The notes: a model not told the origin generated them from the letters alone. 8,456 bases of DNA from Rugosibacter sp. (GCA_023257495.1 JALRCC010000105.1:1-8456), one strand, 5' to 3'; counted from the first letter of the stretch, positions 1 to 6,053 are shown. Numbers and translations are program-made.

Positions 1-1298
1 CGCAGCTTGTCTTCGGTTGTTGTTTTGATGCCGAATATAACCGCTGACAAGTCAGAGAATTGATACTTTAACTTGCGCGACTCGGGGTCATCAAACCGAT
101 CCAATATAGAATGAAGAGTTAGCCGATACTCTTCCTCATGCCTCCATTCGGGTGATTTGGTACTGAAGCAATCAACAAATTTTTTCCAATATTCCTGCCG
201 CCATGTTTCGTCTTCGTCAAGCATTCTTGCCGCGGTTGTGCTTCGCTCCCCATTCTGGCCTGAAAACCAAAACCCATTTAGTTTGTATCTAGGAATCGTA
301 CCGATCGACTCAAAGAAATCGATTTCCGGGAACTCGGCGGTATAGCGCACCCGTTCAAAACGATGTGGAACGTACGCATAGTTTGCGATGATGCCTTCTT
401 TGCTGCCAGTCCAACTATTCGCCCGATAAAGCTCTAACGTAGATATCCCTTCGCCATCAGAGCGCGTTTTAAATTTCAAGCAGACTCCACGATGCCCATC
501 GCCATATGTTCCCCACATTGACGAGTTAGTAGGGTTTGAAGCAAAGCAGGCGACATGCCAATCGGGATAAAGTAGACTCTCCAAAGCAGTCACGTAATAG
601 CTCGGAAAGTCTCGAGAAATAAACAGCCACGGCAGACGTTCTTGGGCAACAGGGTTTTTGATTTCACTGATGATCGCTAGCTGCGATTGTGTCTTTTCAT
701 ATACCTCGAAGAGTACATCCGACATTTTGGGCACTTGCGCATGTATGCGCAAAACTTCCTCTAATCTCTGGCTCAATTCAACAGCCATAGAATCTAACTT
801 GCTTGCAGATTGAATCAGCGCAAGACCTTTCTGTCCCAATGCAGTCAACACCTTGCTGATTGCTAGTGGTTGAATTAGCCGCAAATAAAAAAGAAGCTCA
901 TCCCTTCTTACAGCACTTGTTTGCGATCCAAAAGCTGAAATTAGTTGCTCTGGTGCTGAATGTTGAAAGAACTCCCTGCAAGCTGTTGCGTAGCTGTCTC
1001 TAATTGGTGCTTGCGGCAAGTCATCTTCGGTTTGATGGACAAGCATGGAACAAAGGTCGACTTTAAAATCTGTTCCCATAATTGACGCAATCGATATAGC
1101 CTGTATGAGATTCAGTAGATAGTGGCGCAAAAGGTTGCGCCAAACAATTTGATCTCCGCGCCAGAAAATGTCTTTGAAGCCCTCCAGCGGATCATTCAAT
1201 TTGTCGGGCGGGCAGAAATATATTTGCTGACTTTCGAGCTCGTTGTAACCGTCGAGCAGCGCCTTGGTTGAACGAAATCGATAAAGATGCTCCGGCAT
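1..1298 (-). CDS. DUF2971 domain-containing protein (3' end outside window)
   Basis: Reading the minus strand from the ATG at 1298-1296 gives an open frame of 432 codons with no stop before the left edge, so the C-terminus lies outside the window. The start is supported by a GGTGG ribosome binding site at 1310-1306, 7 bases upstream. The protein begins MPEHLYRFRST and carries hallmarks of the DUF2971 family: an N-terminal YRFRS with IYFCPPDKLNDPLEGF, a central MWGTYGDGHRGVCLKF, and a later WRHEEEYRL followed by LSAVIFGIK. No signal peptide or membrane segment is apparent, so it is probably cytoplasmic. The biochemical activity of DUF2971 is not known to me. Such genes are scattered in bacteria and are often accessory. 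This one is visibly AT-richer than the msrA-macA genes and is transcribed away from the rolling-circle module, which fits recent acquisition. Family assignment is fairly secure; any role, such as in defence, would be guesswork. Confidence 0.85.
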   Translation of the reverse strand, partial: MPEHLYRFRSTKALLDGYNELESQQIYFCPPDKLNDPLEGFKDIFWRGDQIVWRNLLRHYLLNLIQAISIASIMGTDFKVDLCSMLVHQTEDDLPQAPIRDSYATACREFFQHSAPEQLISAFGSQTSAVRRDELLFYLRLIQPLAISKVLTALGQKGLALIQSASKLDSMAVELSQRLEEVLRIHAQVPKMSDVLFEVYEKTQSQLAIISEIKNPVAQERLPWLFISRDFPSYYVTALESLLYPDWHVACFASNPTNSSMWGTYGDGHRGVCLKFKTRSDGEGISTLELYRANSWTGSKEGIIANYAYVPHRFERVRYTAEFPEIDFFESIGTIPRYKLNGFWFSGQNGERSTTAARMLDEDETWRQEYWKKFVDCFSTKSPEWRHEEEYRLTLHSILDRFDDPESRKLKYQFSDLSAVIFGIKTTTEDKL

Positions 1299-1356
1299 AT
1301 ATCATCCACCCTAGATTGTCGCTATTGGCTGATCTGAGACAGCTGCCAGCAAAAAT

Positions 1357-1407
1357 CCACAGGCCGCCGCCGACGGCCCCCTTGGCCAAGGCGGTGGCGG
1401 CCTGTGG
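1357..1407. repeat. Large GC-rich hairpin in the divergent intergenic region
   Basis: The arm CCACAGGCCGCC at 1357-1368 is perfectly complemented by GGCGGCCTGTGG at 1396-1407. Pairing continues inward through one G-T wobble (1369/1395) and three more pairs (1370-1372 with 1392-1394), giving a stem of about 16 pairs. The apex contains a 12-base perfect palindrome, CCTTGGCCAAGG, at 1380-1391. Short A and T runs flank the stem (1351-1355 and 1410-1413), so it resembles a bidirectional terminator. However, the two neighbouring genes diverge from this region, so neither needs a terminator here. It may instead be a replication or recombination site of the adjacent rolling-circle module, or an element end. 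Elsewhere in 1299-1456 I see only a poor promoter-like match and no RNA gene. Confidence 0.75.
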
Positions 1408-1456
1408 GGTTTTGCCTGAAGGTAGAATCATAGCGTCATAATCTTCCATCCGTGCA

Positions 1457-2578
1457 ATGTCTCGCCTACTCACAATTACTAAGCCTTTGCGTACCCTGCT
1501 TGGCCGGTCTTCGATCAAGAGCGTTACAGTCGTTGCTGAGCGCTTTCTGCAAGTATTCCGTGAACATGGCATCGAAGCTGCACAAATCCCGCGCCTGCTG
1601 CCCCAGGTGAGGCTCGAAGACCTGCAATCACCGGAACGGCTTCTAGCCATTCTTACACCCGATCTACTCGACCAGGTAGCGAAGCTATTTGGCATCCGTA
1701 TCCAATGGCTGGAAGGACAGGACGACCGCATCTATGAATATCTCGCCACCTACAAGGAACCCCAAATCCTGCTCGACCACTTGCGTAGCTTATGGCAGCA
1801 GCCATCCTGGGCAAACGCGATTGGCTGCCCGCTACGTATTCTCTCGACAACCAAGCGGCTCGACTACCGCGACGACCAGCGGCACAAACTGGCACCGGTT
1901 CTAATCGAACCGATCGCTACGCTAGACGATGAAACTATCTATCGCTATCACGTCTATCAGGATGGATTCAGTTGGGATCACCTGCCCGCCCGGATCGAAC
2001 TCAAGGCCATCGCGCTTGTCACCTACAAGGCCCTACACAAGCCCATACCAATCTACCCGATCAGTCAGCGGGACATGGATGACCTGCTCGAAGGTCGGCG
2101 AATACCCCGCTCGTTACTCGGAAGCTACTTAAGCACCGACCCCTCGCTGGAAGACTACGTGCTCGACAACGACGAATCCGTAGTCGCCAAGGAAATAGAC
2201 GAATTGCCAGCAGTACGGGAATACACGATCAGGGTGGGACTCAATACTTTCGACTTACATGCCCCTGTTCACGACGAGCTAGTCCCACAAATCACCGTTG
2301 AACCTACAGCGAGCGATCCGCAGCCGCCAACACCATCGACTACAACGGGCAAGCGGGAGGCTCAGCACAGCCGTTGGCAACAAATTGAAGCTGCAGCTAT
2401 CGCCCTATGGGCCCAGGATAAGAAACTGACGATTGCCCAAGTTGTTCGACAACTGCAGATGATCCCGGAAATCAAGGCATCTGCTCTGCAAGCAGACACG
2501 GTTCGCAAGCGGATTGCTAAGTTTGCTCCCGAGGGGATTCGCGGAAAACCGGGACGCAAGCCCAAAGAATCGGGCTAA
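1457..2578 (+). CDS. Unknown protein with DNA-binding-like N- and C-terminal regions, partner of rolling-circle Rep
   Basis: A 373-residue protein that I cannot name. Three parts can be seen. Residues about 24-95 are helical (VAERFLQVFREHG, then IPRLLPQVRLEDLQSPERLL, then LLDQVAKLFGIRIQWLEG) and resemble helix-turn-helix-type N-termini found in phage-like regulators. The middle, about 100-270, is a mixed region without recognised motifs. A proline- and threonine-rich linker leads to residues about 298-373, which look like a second helical DNA-binding segment (WQQIEAAAIALWAQDKKLTIAQVVRQL) ending in a basic GKPGRKPK tail. There is no signal peptide or membrane segment. ATG 1457 is the first start after an in-frame stop at 1439 but has no good ribosome binding site. 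A later TTG at 1487 is possible, since the conserved-looking part begins near residue 24. Its position upstream of rep suggests a regulator or accessory replication or maintenance factor; this is inference. Confidence 0.75.
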   Translation: MSRLLTITKPLRTLLGRSSIKSVTVVAERFLQVFREHGIEAAQIPRLLPQVRLEDLQSPERLLAILTPDLLDQVAKLFGIRIQWLEGQDDRIYEYLATYKEPQILLDHLRSLWQQPSWANAIGCPLRILSTTKRLDYRDDQRHKLAPVLIEPIATLDDETIYRYHVYQDGFSWDHLPARIELKAIALVTYKALHKPIPIYPISQRDMDDLLEGRRIPRSLLGSYLSTDPSLEDYVLDNDESVVAKEIDELPAVREYTIRVGLNTFDLHAPVHDELVPQITVEPTASDPQPPTPSTTTGKREAQHSRWQQIEAAAIALWAQDKKLTIAQVVRQLQMIPEIKASALQADTVRKRIAKFAPEGIRGKPGRKPKESG

Positions 2579-2611
2579 ACGCATCGCCTAGATTGGCACT
2601 AACCCTCTGAA

Positions 2612-2686
2612 CCGGCTGAGAAAATAATTGGGCCGGATTCCTGCCCCATCCCGATAGCGACTATCCAGTTTTTTTCGGCTGGATTC
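2612..2686. repeat. Paired inverted repeats and GGATTC direct repeats upstream of rep
   Basis: The gap between the 373-residue gene and rep holds two inverted repeats. CCGGC (2612-2616) pairs with GCCGG (2632-2636), and the pairing extends outward to GAA/TTC if one base is bulged. ATCCAG (2663-2668) pairs perfectly with CTGGAT (2679-2684) around a T-rich loop. The hexamer GGATTC occurs at 2635-2640 and again at 2681-2686, 46 bases apart. Such arrangements occur at operators and at Rep-binding sites of rolling-circle origins, but arms this short can arise by chance. No strong promoter hexamers are visible in the gap. Confidence 0.35.
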
Positions 2687-2699
2687 AGCAAGATTATTC

Positions 2700-2723
2700 G
2701 TGCTCCTTCAACCTCAGGAGCAC
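2700..2723 (+). promoter_or_regulatory. Hairpin containing the rep ribosome binding site
   Basis: GTGCTCC (2700-2706) is perfectly complementary to GGAGCAC (2717-2723) with a 10-base loop. The AGGAG Shine-Dalgarno sequence at 2716-2720 lies mostly in the 3' arm, 6 bases before the rep ATG at 2727. If the RNA folds this way, the ribosome binding site would be largely hidden. This suggests translational limitation of the initiator, a common theme in replication control, but it is inferred from sequence only. The same AGGAG decides in favour of ATG 2727 over the in-frame GTG at 2700. Confidence 0.5.
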
Positions 2724-2726
2724 ACA

Positions 2727-3572
2727 ATGCAATCGAAGACTCTACCTGCTGCGGCAAAATCGAGTGGCGTGGGCGTACCGTCCGGCCCCCGCGCAAGCGG
2801 GGACGGACGGGGCGGCGCAGCCGCCCTTAGACTTGACAAAAGGACATATCTCGACAAAGAACAGGGAAGATATAAGGTCATTCTGAGAGACTATGGTGGC
2901 GGTTTATGCGAAGTCGGCTGGTCATTTATTCCCAACCTCTTACCTTTCAAAGCCAGCCGGGGCGAATCGGAACAAAGGGTGCAACATGAAGATCGCGCCG
3001 TGCGTCGTGCCCGTTCCCGCCTGCGTCAGTTAATTCTTTCAGCACAAGCTGACCACCTGCTGACCCTGACCTATCGGGAGAACGTCACCGACTTCAAGCA
3101 GGCTTGCAAGGACTTGAGCCGCTTCATTCGTGCTGTCAGGACACATCTGCCCGGATGGGTCTTTATCGCGGTGCCCGAAAAACAGAAGCGCGGGGCCTGG
3201 CATTGGCACTTGGCCGTGGTGGGTCGGCAGGACGTGGTGCTGCTGCGCAAGCGCTGGCTTCATGTCGTCGGTGACGGCAATATCGACGTGCAAAAACCCA
3301 AGCGCGGCACAAACCGTCGCCTGTCCATCGTCAAGTACCTGGGCAAGTATCTGGCCAAGGGATTCGAGGAAGGCCATCGAGAATTGAACGGCCATCGATA
3401 CCGCGCCTCGCTTGGCATTGAAGTGCCAGGCGAGTTCGTTCAAATTCCCGAGCACTTGCGCGGGGAAGTTTCCGCGTATGTGCTGGCACTTCTCCGACAG
3501 CGGTCGGGCAGCGTGGGCTATGTCTGGGTCGATCCCATTCACATGGCCGGCTGGGCCTGTTCTTGGAGCTAA
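2727..3572 (+). CDS. HUH-family rolling-circle replication initiation endonuclease (G2P/phage Rep-like)
   Basis: This 281-residue protein is a likely sequence-specific nicking-joining endonuclease that starts rolling-circle DNA replication by attaching covalently to the 5' end of the nicked strand. Three motifs appear in the expected order: the strand LLTLTYREN at 111-119 (motif 1), the metal-binding HWH at 159-161 within GAWHWHLAVVG (the HUH motif), and YLGKY at 204-208, with two candidate catalytic tyrosines (Y204, Y208) flanking K207 (the YxxKY motif). The arrangement resembles the replication-associated proteins of filamentous and related phages more than IS91 transposases. Residues about 14-34 are a Gly/Ser/Ala/Arg-rich stretch encoded by two strong DNA hairpins. 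No helicase domain follows, so a host helicase would be needed. ATG 2727 is preferred because AGGAG lies 6 bases upstream; an in-frame GTG at 2700 would add nine residues. The alpA-like gene follows after 6 bases. Confidence 0.85.
   Translation: MQSKTLPAAAKSSGVGVPSGPRASGDGRGGAAALRLDKRTYLDKEQGRYKVILRDYGGGLCEVGWSFIPNLLPFKASRGESEQRVQHEDRAVRRARSRLRQLILSAQADHLLTLTYRENVTDFKQACKDLSRFIRAVRTHLPGWVFIAVPEKQKRGAWHWHLAVVGRQDVVLLRKRWLHVVGDGNIDVQKPKRGTNRRLSIVKYLGKYLAKGFEEGHRELNGHRYRASLGIEVPGEFVQIPEHLRGEVSAYVLALLRQRSGSVGYVWVDPIHMAGWACSWS
2778..2826. repeat. Two consecutive GC-rich hairpins inside the 5' end of rep
   Basis: In the first hairpin, CCGTCCG (2778-2784) pairs with CGGACGG (2804-2810). After a small asymmetric bulge, CCCCGC (2787-2792) pairs with GCGGGG (2797-2802), closed by a GCAA tetraloop (2793-2796). 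In the second, GGGCGGC (2810-2816) pairs perfectly with GCCGCCC (2820-2826) around a 3-base loop. They share base 2810, so they abut. Together they encode residues about 18-34 of Rep, a low-complexity segment ahead of the catalytic motifs. They are candidates for the Rep-binding and nicking origin or for mRNA structure. Confidence 0.7.
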
Positions 3573-3578
3573 GCCATC

Positions 3579-3803
3579 ATGACTTCACTTCCTGAAATTG
3601 GTTATCTGCGCCTATATCAAATCATTGGTAACACGAAAGTCGATCCGCCGATTCCAGCGCTTATTCCGGTGGGTAAATCAACTTGGTGGGCTGGTGTTAA
3701 ATCCGGACGCTATCCGCAACCGGTGCGAACACTAGGTAAACGCATTACAGCGTGGCGAGTTGAGGACATTCGGAGTTTGATCGAACGTGCTGCCGAACGA
3801 TGA
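3579..3803 (+). CDS. AlpA-family phage-type transcriptional regulator / excisionase-like protein
   Basis: A 74-residue protein typical in length and sequence of the AlpA (MerR-like winged helix) family. It opens with YLRLYQIIGN, continues with a proline-rich IPALIPVGKSTWWAGVKSGRYPQPVR that contains the helix-turn-helix, and ends with ITAWRVEDIRSLIE, which matches the usual wing and closing helix. AlpA from the E. coli cryptic prophage CP4-57 activates the integrase gene and so drives excision; relatives act as regulators or excisionases of integrated elements. The start ATG lies 6 bases after the rep stop codon, and GGAG at 3565-3568 is embedded in the end of rep, so translation of the two genes is probably coupled. 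The integrase expected as its target is not in this window. It might instead regulate the rolling-circle module itself, or an integrase to the left of the window. Confidence 0.85.
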   Translation: MTSLPEIGYLRLYQIIGNTKVDPPIPALIPVGKSTWWAGVKSGRYPQPVRTLGKRITAWRVEDIRSLIERAAER

Positions 3804-3805
3804 TT

Positions 3806-3826
3806 GGGGCAACTTTAGGGGCAACT
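3806..3826. repeat. Tandem direct repeat GGGGCAACT
   Basis: GGGGCAACT occurs at 3806-3814 and again at 3818-3826, a 12-base period starting 2 bases after the alpA stop codon. Short tandem repeats next to an excisionase-type gene at the edge of an integrated element resemble arm-type binding sites for an integrase or excisionase, or AlpA operator sites. That role is inference; the repeat itself is plain in the sequence. Confidence 0.5.
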
Positions 3827-3837
3827 GCTTATTTTGC

Positions 3838-3862
3838 GCATGATACTACTCAGTATTCATGC
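3838..3862. repeat. Inverted repeat downstream of alpA
   Basis: GCATGA (3838-3843) followed by TACT (3844-3847) is complementary to AGTA (3852-3855) and TCATGC (3857-3862), with a 4-base loop and one bulged T at 3856. It lies between the direct repeats and the terminator. No T tract follows, so it is not a standard terminator. It could be a recombination core, an operator or a processing site. Confidence 0.45.
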
Positions 3863-3905
3863 GGCCTGCAGCGAGTTATTCGGGTGACGCCGCCCCCCAA
3901 TTCTT

Positions 3906-3940
3906 AGGGCTCGGATAATCTCCGGGCCCTTTTTCTTTTC
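3906..3940 (+). terminator. Rho-independent terminator after alpA
   Basis: AGGGCTCGG (3906-3914) pairs with CCGGGCCCT (3922-3930) in a 9-pair stem with one G-U wobble and a 7-base loop, followed directly by TTTT at 3931-3934, a C, and TTTT at 3936-3939. It sits about 100 bases after the alpA stop and about 50 before msrA. It should end transcription from the rep-alpA module and insulate msrA, so msrA needs its own promoter nearby. I see no convincing hexamers for one in 3935-3975. Confidence 0.8.
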
Positions 3941-3988
3941 AGATTCAGTTAATCTCTCCCTCTCACTTCAACAAAAGGAAGTTTGGCA

Positions 3989-4492
3989 ATGAGCACGCAA
4001 GAAACGGCAATTCTCGCTGGTGGCTGTTTTTGGGGCATGCAGGATTTGATTCGCAAAATGCCCGGCGTGACGTCCACCCGCGTGGGCTACAGTGGCGGCG
4101 ATGTGCCCAATGCCACCTATCGCAATCACGGCACGCATGCTGAAGCGATTGAGATCATCTTTAACCCGGCTCAATTAAGTTATCGGCAACTGCTGGAATT
4201 CTTTTTTCAGATTCACGACCCAACCACACCGAATCGTCAGGGGAATGATCGGGGCATGTCCTATCGGTCTGGCATTTATTACACCAGTGCAGCGCAACAG
4301 CGCGTGGCCGAAGAGACGATTGCTGACGTGAATGCTTCCGGCCTCTGGCCGGGTGAAGTGGTGACCGAGGTCGCCCCTGCCGGGCCATTTTGGTTAGCAG
4401 AGCCCGAACATCAGGATTATCTTGAGCGCTTTCCGCACGGCTACACTTGCCATTACGTGCGCCCTGACTGGAAGCTGCCACGGCGTGGCTAA
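3989..4492 (+). CDS. msrA: Peptide-methionine (S)-S-oxide reductase MsrA
   Basis: A 167-residue enzyme that reduces the S epimer of methionine sulfoxide in proteins and free methionine, with thioredoxin as the usual reductant, repairing oxidative damage. The catalytic signature GGCFWG is at residues 11-16, with nucleophile Cys13. Other family features are GYSGG, the HAEAIEI segment, the [10 protein letters not shown] block, and the closing [21 protein letters not shown]. The only other cysteine, Cys154 in that tail, is the likely resolving cysteine. There is no signal peptide, so it is cytoplasmic. ATG 3989 is chosen because AAGGAAG lies 7 bases upstream, at 3975-3981; a TTG at 3983 would add two residues but overlaps the spacing region. 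The selO start codon is 25 bases after its stop. SelO is tied to redox homeostasis, so a shared oxidative-stress role and transcript are likely. Confidence 0.96.
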   Translation: MSTQETAILAGGCFWGMQDLIRKMPGVTSTRVGYSGGDVPNATYRNHGTHAEAIEIIFNPAQLSYRQLLEFFFQIHDPTTPNRQGNDRGMSYRSGIYYTSAAQQRVAEETIADVNASGLWPGEVVTEVAPAGPFWLAEPEHQDYLERFPHGYTCHYVRPDWKLPRRG

Positions 4493-4517
4493 CTAATTCA
4501 TCAACAAACCGAACTCC

Positions 4518-6053
4518 ATGAACTCGACGTCGCCCACAACACCTCAAACATCCGCCGGTGGATTTGCATTCGACAATAGCTTCGCACGTGAGCTCGAGGG
4601 CATGTATGTTTCATGGCAAGCGGCACCCGTGCCAACGCCTCGGTTGCTCAAACTGAACCTTGCACTGGCTGAAGAACTCGGCCTTGATGAGACGGCGCTG
4701 AATGGCGAACTGGGCGCCGAAATCTTTTCGGGCAACCTTTTACCCGTGGGTGCGACCCCCGTGGCGCAAGCCTACGCCGGGCACCAGTTCGGCGGCTACT
4801 CGCCACGCCTGGGCGACGGGCGTGCTCTCTTGCTGGGCGAAGTCATTGACCGTAACGGACAACGCCGCGACATTGCCTTCAAAGGCTCAGGTCGCACCCC
4901 GTTTTCGCGCGGTGGCGATGGTAAAGCCGCCATCGGCCCGGTTTTGCGTGAATATCTGATCGGCGAAGCGATGCATGCGTTAGGCTTGCCAACGACACGC
5001 GCACTGGCGGCAGTAGCCACCGGGGAAAACATTTTGCGGGATCACGGCCCCTTGCCCGGTGCCGTGCTTACCCGCGTGGCAGCAAGTCACATTCGTGTGG
5101 GCACATTTCAGCTCGTGGCTGCACGAGCAGACCTGCCCACGTTGCGCCGTCTGGCGGATTACGTCATTCAGCGACACTACCCTGCCCTGAAAGAACAACC
5201 CAATCCCTACCTTGCCATGTTCGGTGCGGTAGCAGAACGCCAGGCCGCCCTCATTGCTGGCTGGATGACGGTGGGATTCATTCACGGGGTGATGAATACC
5301 GACAACATGACACTCTCCGGCGAGACCATTGATTACGGCCCTTGTGCGTTCATGAACCGGTTTGACGCGGCAACCGTGTACAGCTCTATCGACGACAATG
5401 GCCGCTATGCCTACGGCAACCAACCGATGATTGCCCAGTGGAACCTGGCACGCTTGGCAGAGGCCATGCTCCCCCTCTTTGCCGAAGACACTGACGCTGC
5501 AGTGACTTTGGCGATGGAGATACTCAATACCTTTCCACAACACTATCAAACCCATTGGCTCAAGCGCATGCGCGCCAAGCTCGGCATGAGGGGTAGCCAG
5601 CCAGACGAGATGACACTGGCAAATGATTTTCTTGGCAGCATGAATAGTCAGGCCGTGGACTACACGCAAGCCTTTCGGTGCTTGGGCGAGGTGGCAAAAA
5701 ATCAAGGTCATGCAGAAAATCATGATCAGGCACTGACCGCCTTGCGTGCGCTCTATATCGATAGCACCGCGCTTAACGCCTGGTTGCCACGCTGGAAGCA
5801 GCGTGTGCAGGATGATCGAGCAGCCACTGAGCGAGCAGCTGCCATGCACGCAGTCAATCCCCTGTACATTCCGCGCAATCACAAGGTGGAAGAAGCCTTG
5901 ACTGCTGCTTCAGCGCACCGCGACATGCAGCCGTTCGAGCAACTGCTCAAGGTTATCCAGCAACCCTTTGTTGAGCAGGCGGGCGCGCAAGACTACCTGT
6001 TCCCGCCTTCCATCGCCGAGTGCGCCAGCTACAAAACCTTTTGCGGCACATGA
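4518..6053 (+). CDS. selO: Protein adenylyltransferase SelO (YdiU/UPF0061 family)
   Basis: A full-length 511-residue SelO pseudokinase. Family members bind ATP in a flipped orientation and transfer AMP to Ser, Thr or Tyr of target proteins, including redox proteins, during oxidative stress. Motifs appear in order: QAYAGHQFGGYSPRLGDGRA (85-104), the nucleotide-binding FKGSGRTPFSRGGDGKA with Lys122, REYLIGEAM, and the catalytic HGVMNTDN (256-263) with Asp262 and Asn263. The metal-binding Asp272 is in IDYGP, and RYAYGNQP (296-303) follows. The C-terminus, CASYKTFCGT, places Cys509 two residues from the end, the position occupied by selenocysteine in animal SelO. Cys276 directly follows the DYGP motif. 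Start ATG 4518 has no clear Shine-Dalgarno sequence, but the family's FDNSFARELEG segment begins near residue 18, which excludes the next Met at 29. It is probably co-transcribed with msrA. Confidence 0.96.
   Translation: MNSTSPTTPQTSAGGFAFDNSFARELEGMYVSWQAAPVPTPRLLKLNLALAEELGLDETALNGELGAEIFSGNLLPVGATPVAQAYAGHQFGGYSPRLGDGRALLLGEVIDRNGQRRDIAFKGSGRTPFSRGGDGKAAIGPVLREYLIGEAMHALGLPTTRALAAVATGENILRDHGPLPGAVLTRVAASHIRVGTFQLVAARADLPTLRRLADYVIQRHYPALKEQPNPYLAMFGAVAERQAALIAGWMTVGFIHGVMNTDNMTLSGETIDYGPCAFMNRFDAATVYSSIDDNGRYAYGNQPMIAQWNLARLAEAMLPLFAEDTDAAVTLAMEILNTFPQHYQTHWLKRMRAKLGMRGSQPDEMTLANDFLGSMNSQAVDYTQAFRCLGEVAKNQGHAENHDQALTALRALYIDSTALNAWLPRWKQRVQDDRAATERAAAMHAVNPLYIPRNHKVEEALTAASAHRDMQPFEQLLKVIQQPFVEQAGAQDYLFPPSIAECASYKTFCGT

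Larger units (their letters stand above)
1351..3862 (+). mobile_element. Candidate rolling-circle mobile element, satellite or remnant (boundaries uncertain)
   Basis: Three co-directional genes form the module: an unrecognised 373-residue protein, a HUH replication endonuclease and an AlpA-type regulator. HUH initiators of this type belong to filamentous phages and rolling-circle plasmids, and AlpA-like proteins typically regulate excision of integrated elements. Structured DNA flanks and interrupts the module: a hairpin at 1357-1407, inverted repeats at 2612-2684, hairpins inside rep, and direct and inverted repeats at 3806-3862. No integrase, transposase, coat, assembly or packaging gene is present. 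I found no convincing flanking duplication, so the limits given simply run from the left hairpin to the right inverted repeat. It could equally be the right-hand end of a larger island that includes the DUF2971 gene and an integrase further left. Confidence 0.45.

Noticed and set aside
1357..1407. Ordinary bidirectional terminator
   Set aside because: It has suitable A and T flanks, but no gene converges on it; the two neighbours are divergent.
1412..1442. Promoter for the 373-residue gene (TTGCCT / CATAAT)
   Set aside because: The spacer is 19 bases and both hexamers are imperfect, so I do not list it as a supported promoter.
1192..1731. Minus-strand open frame of 179 residues
   Set aside because: It overlaps the DUF2971 gene in another frame and the start of the 373-residue gene on the other strand, crosses the intergenic hairpin, and has a low-complexity Arg/Ser-rich translation.
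3039..3542. Minus-strand open frame of 167 residues
   Set aside because: It lies opposite the catalytic part of rep and shows no recognisable domain.
2727..3572. IS91/ISCR-type transposase instead of phage-type Rep
   Set aside because: The protein is short, lacks the zinc-finger N-terminus and extended length of IS91 transposases, and sits beside an AlpA-type gene.
3835..3861. Possible XerCD dif-like site, as used by filamentous phages
   Set aside because: The left half (TTTGCGCATGA) resembles a XerC arm, but the right half lacks the well-conserved XerD arm TTATGTTAA, so the match is not convincing.
3866..3905. Possible 3' end of a tRNA or tmRNA as an integration target
   Set aside because: No TTCRANNC T-loop, no acceptor pairing and no proper CCA end could be found.
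4980..5882. Minus-strand open frame of 300 residues
   Set aside because: It is wholly antisense to selO, whose protein is conserved throughout; the antisense translation is rich in His, Cys and Gly with no family features.
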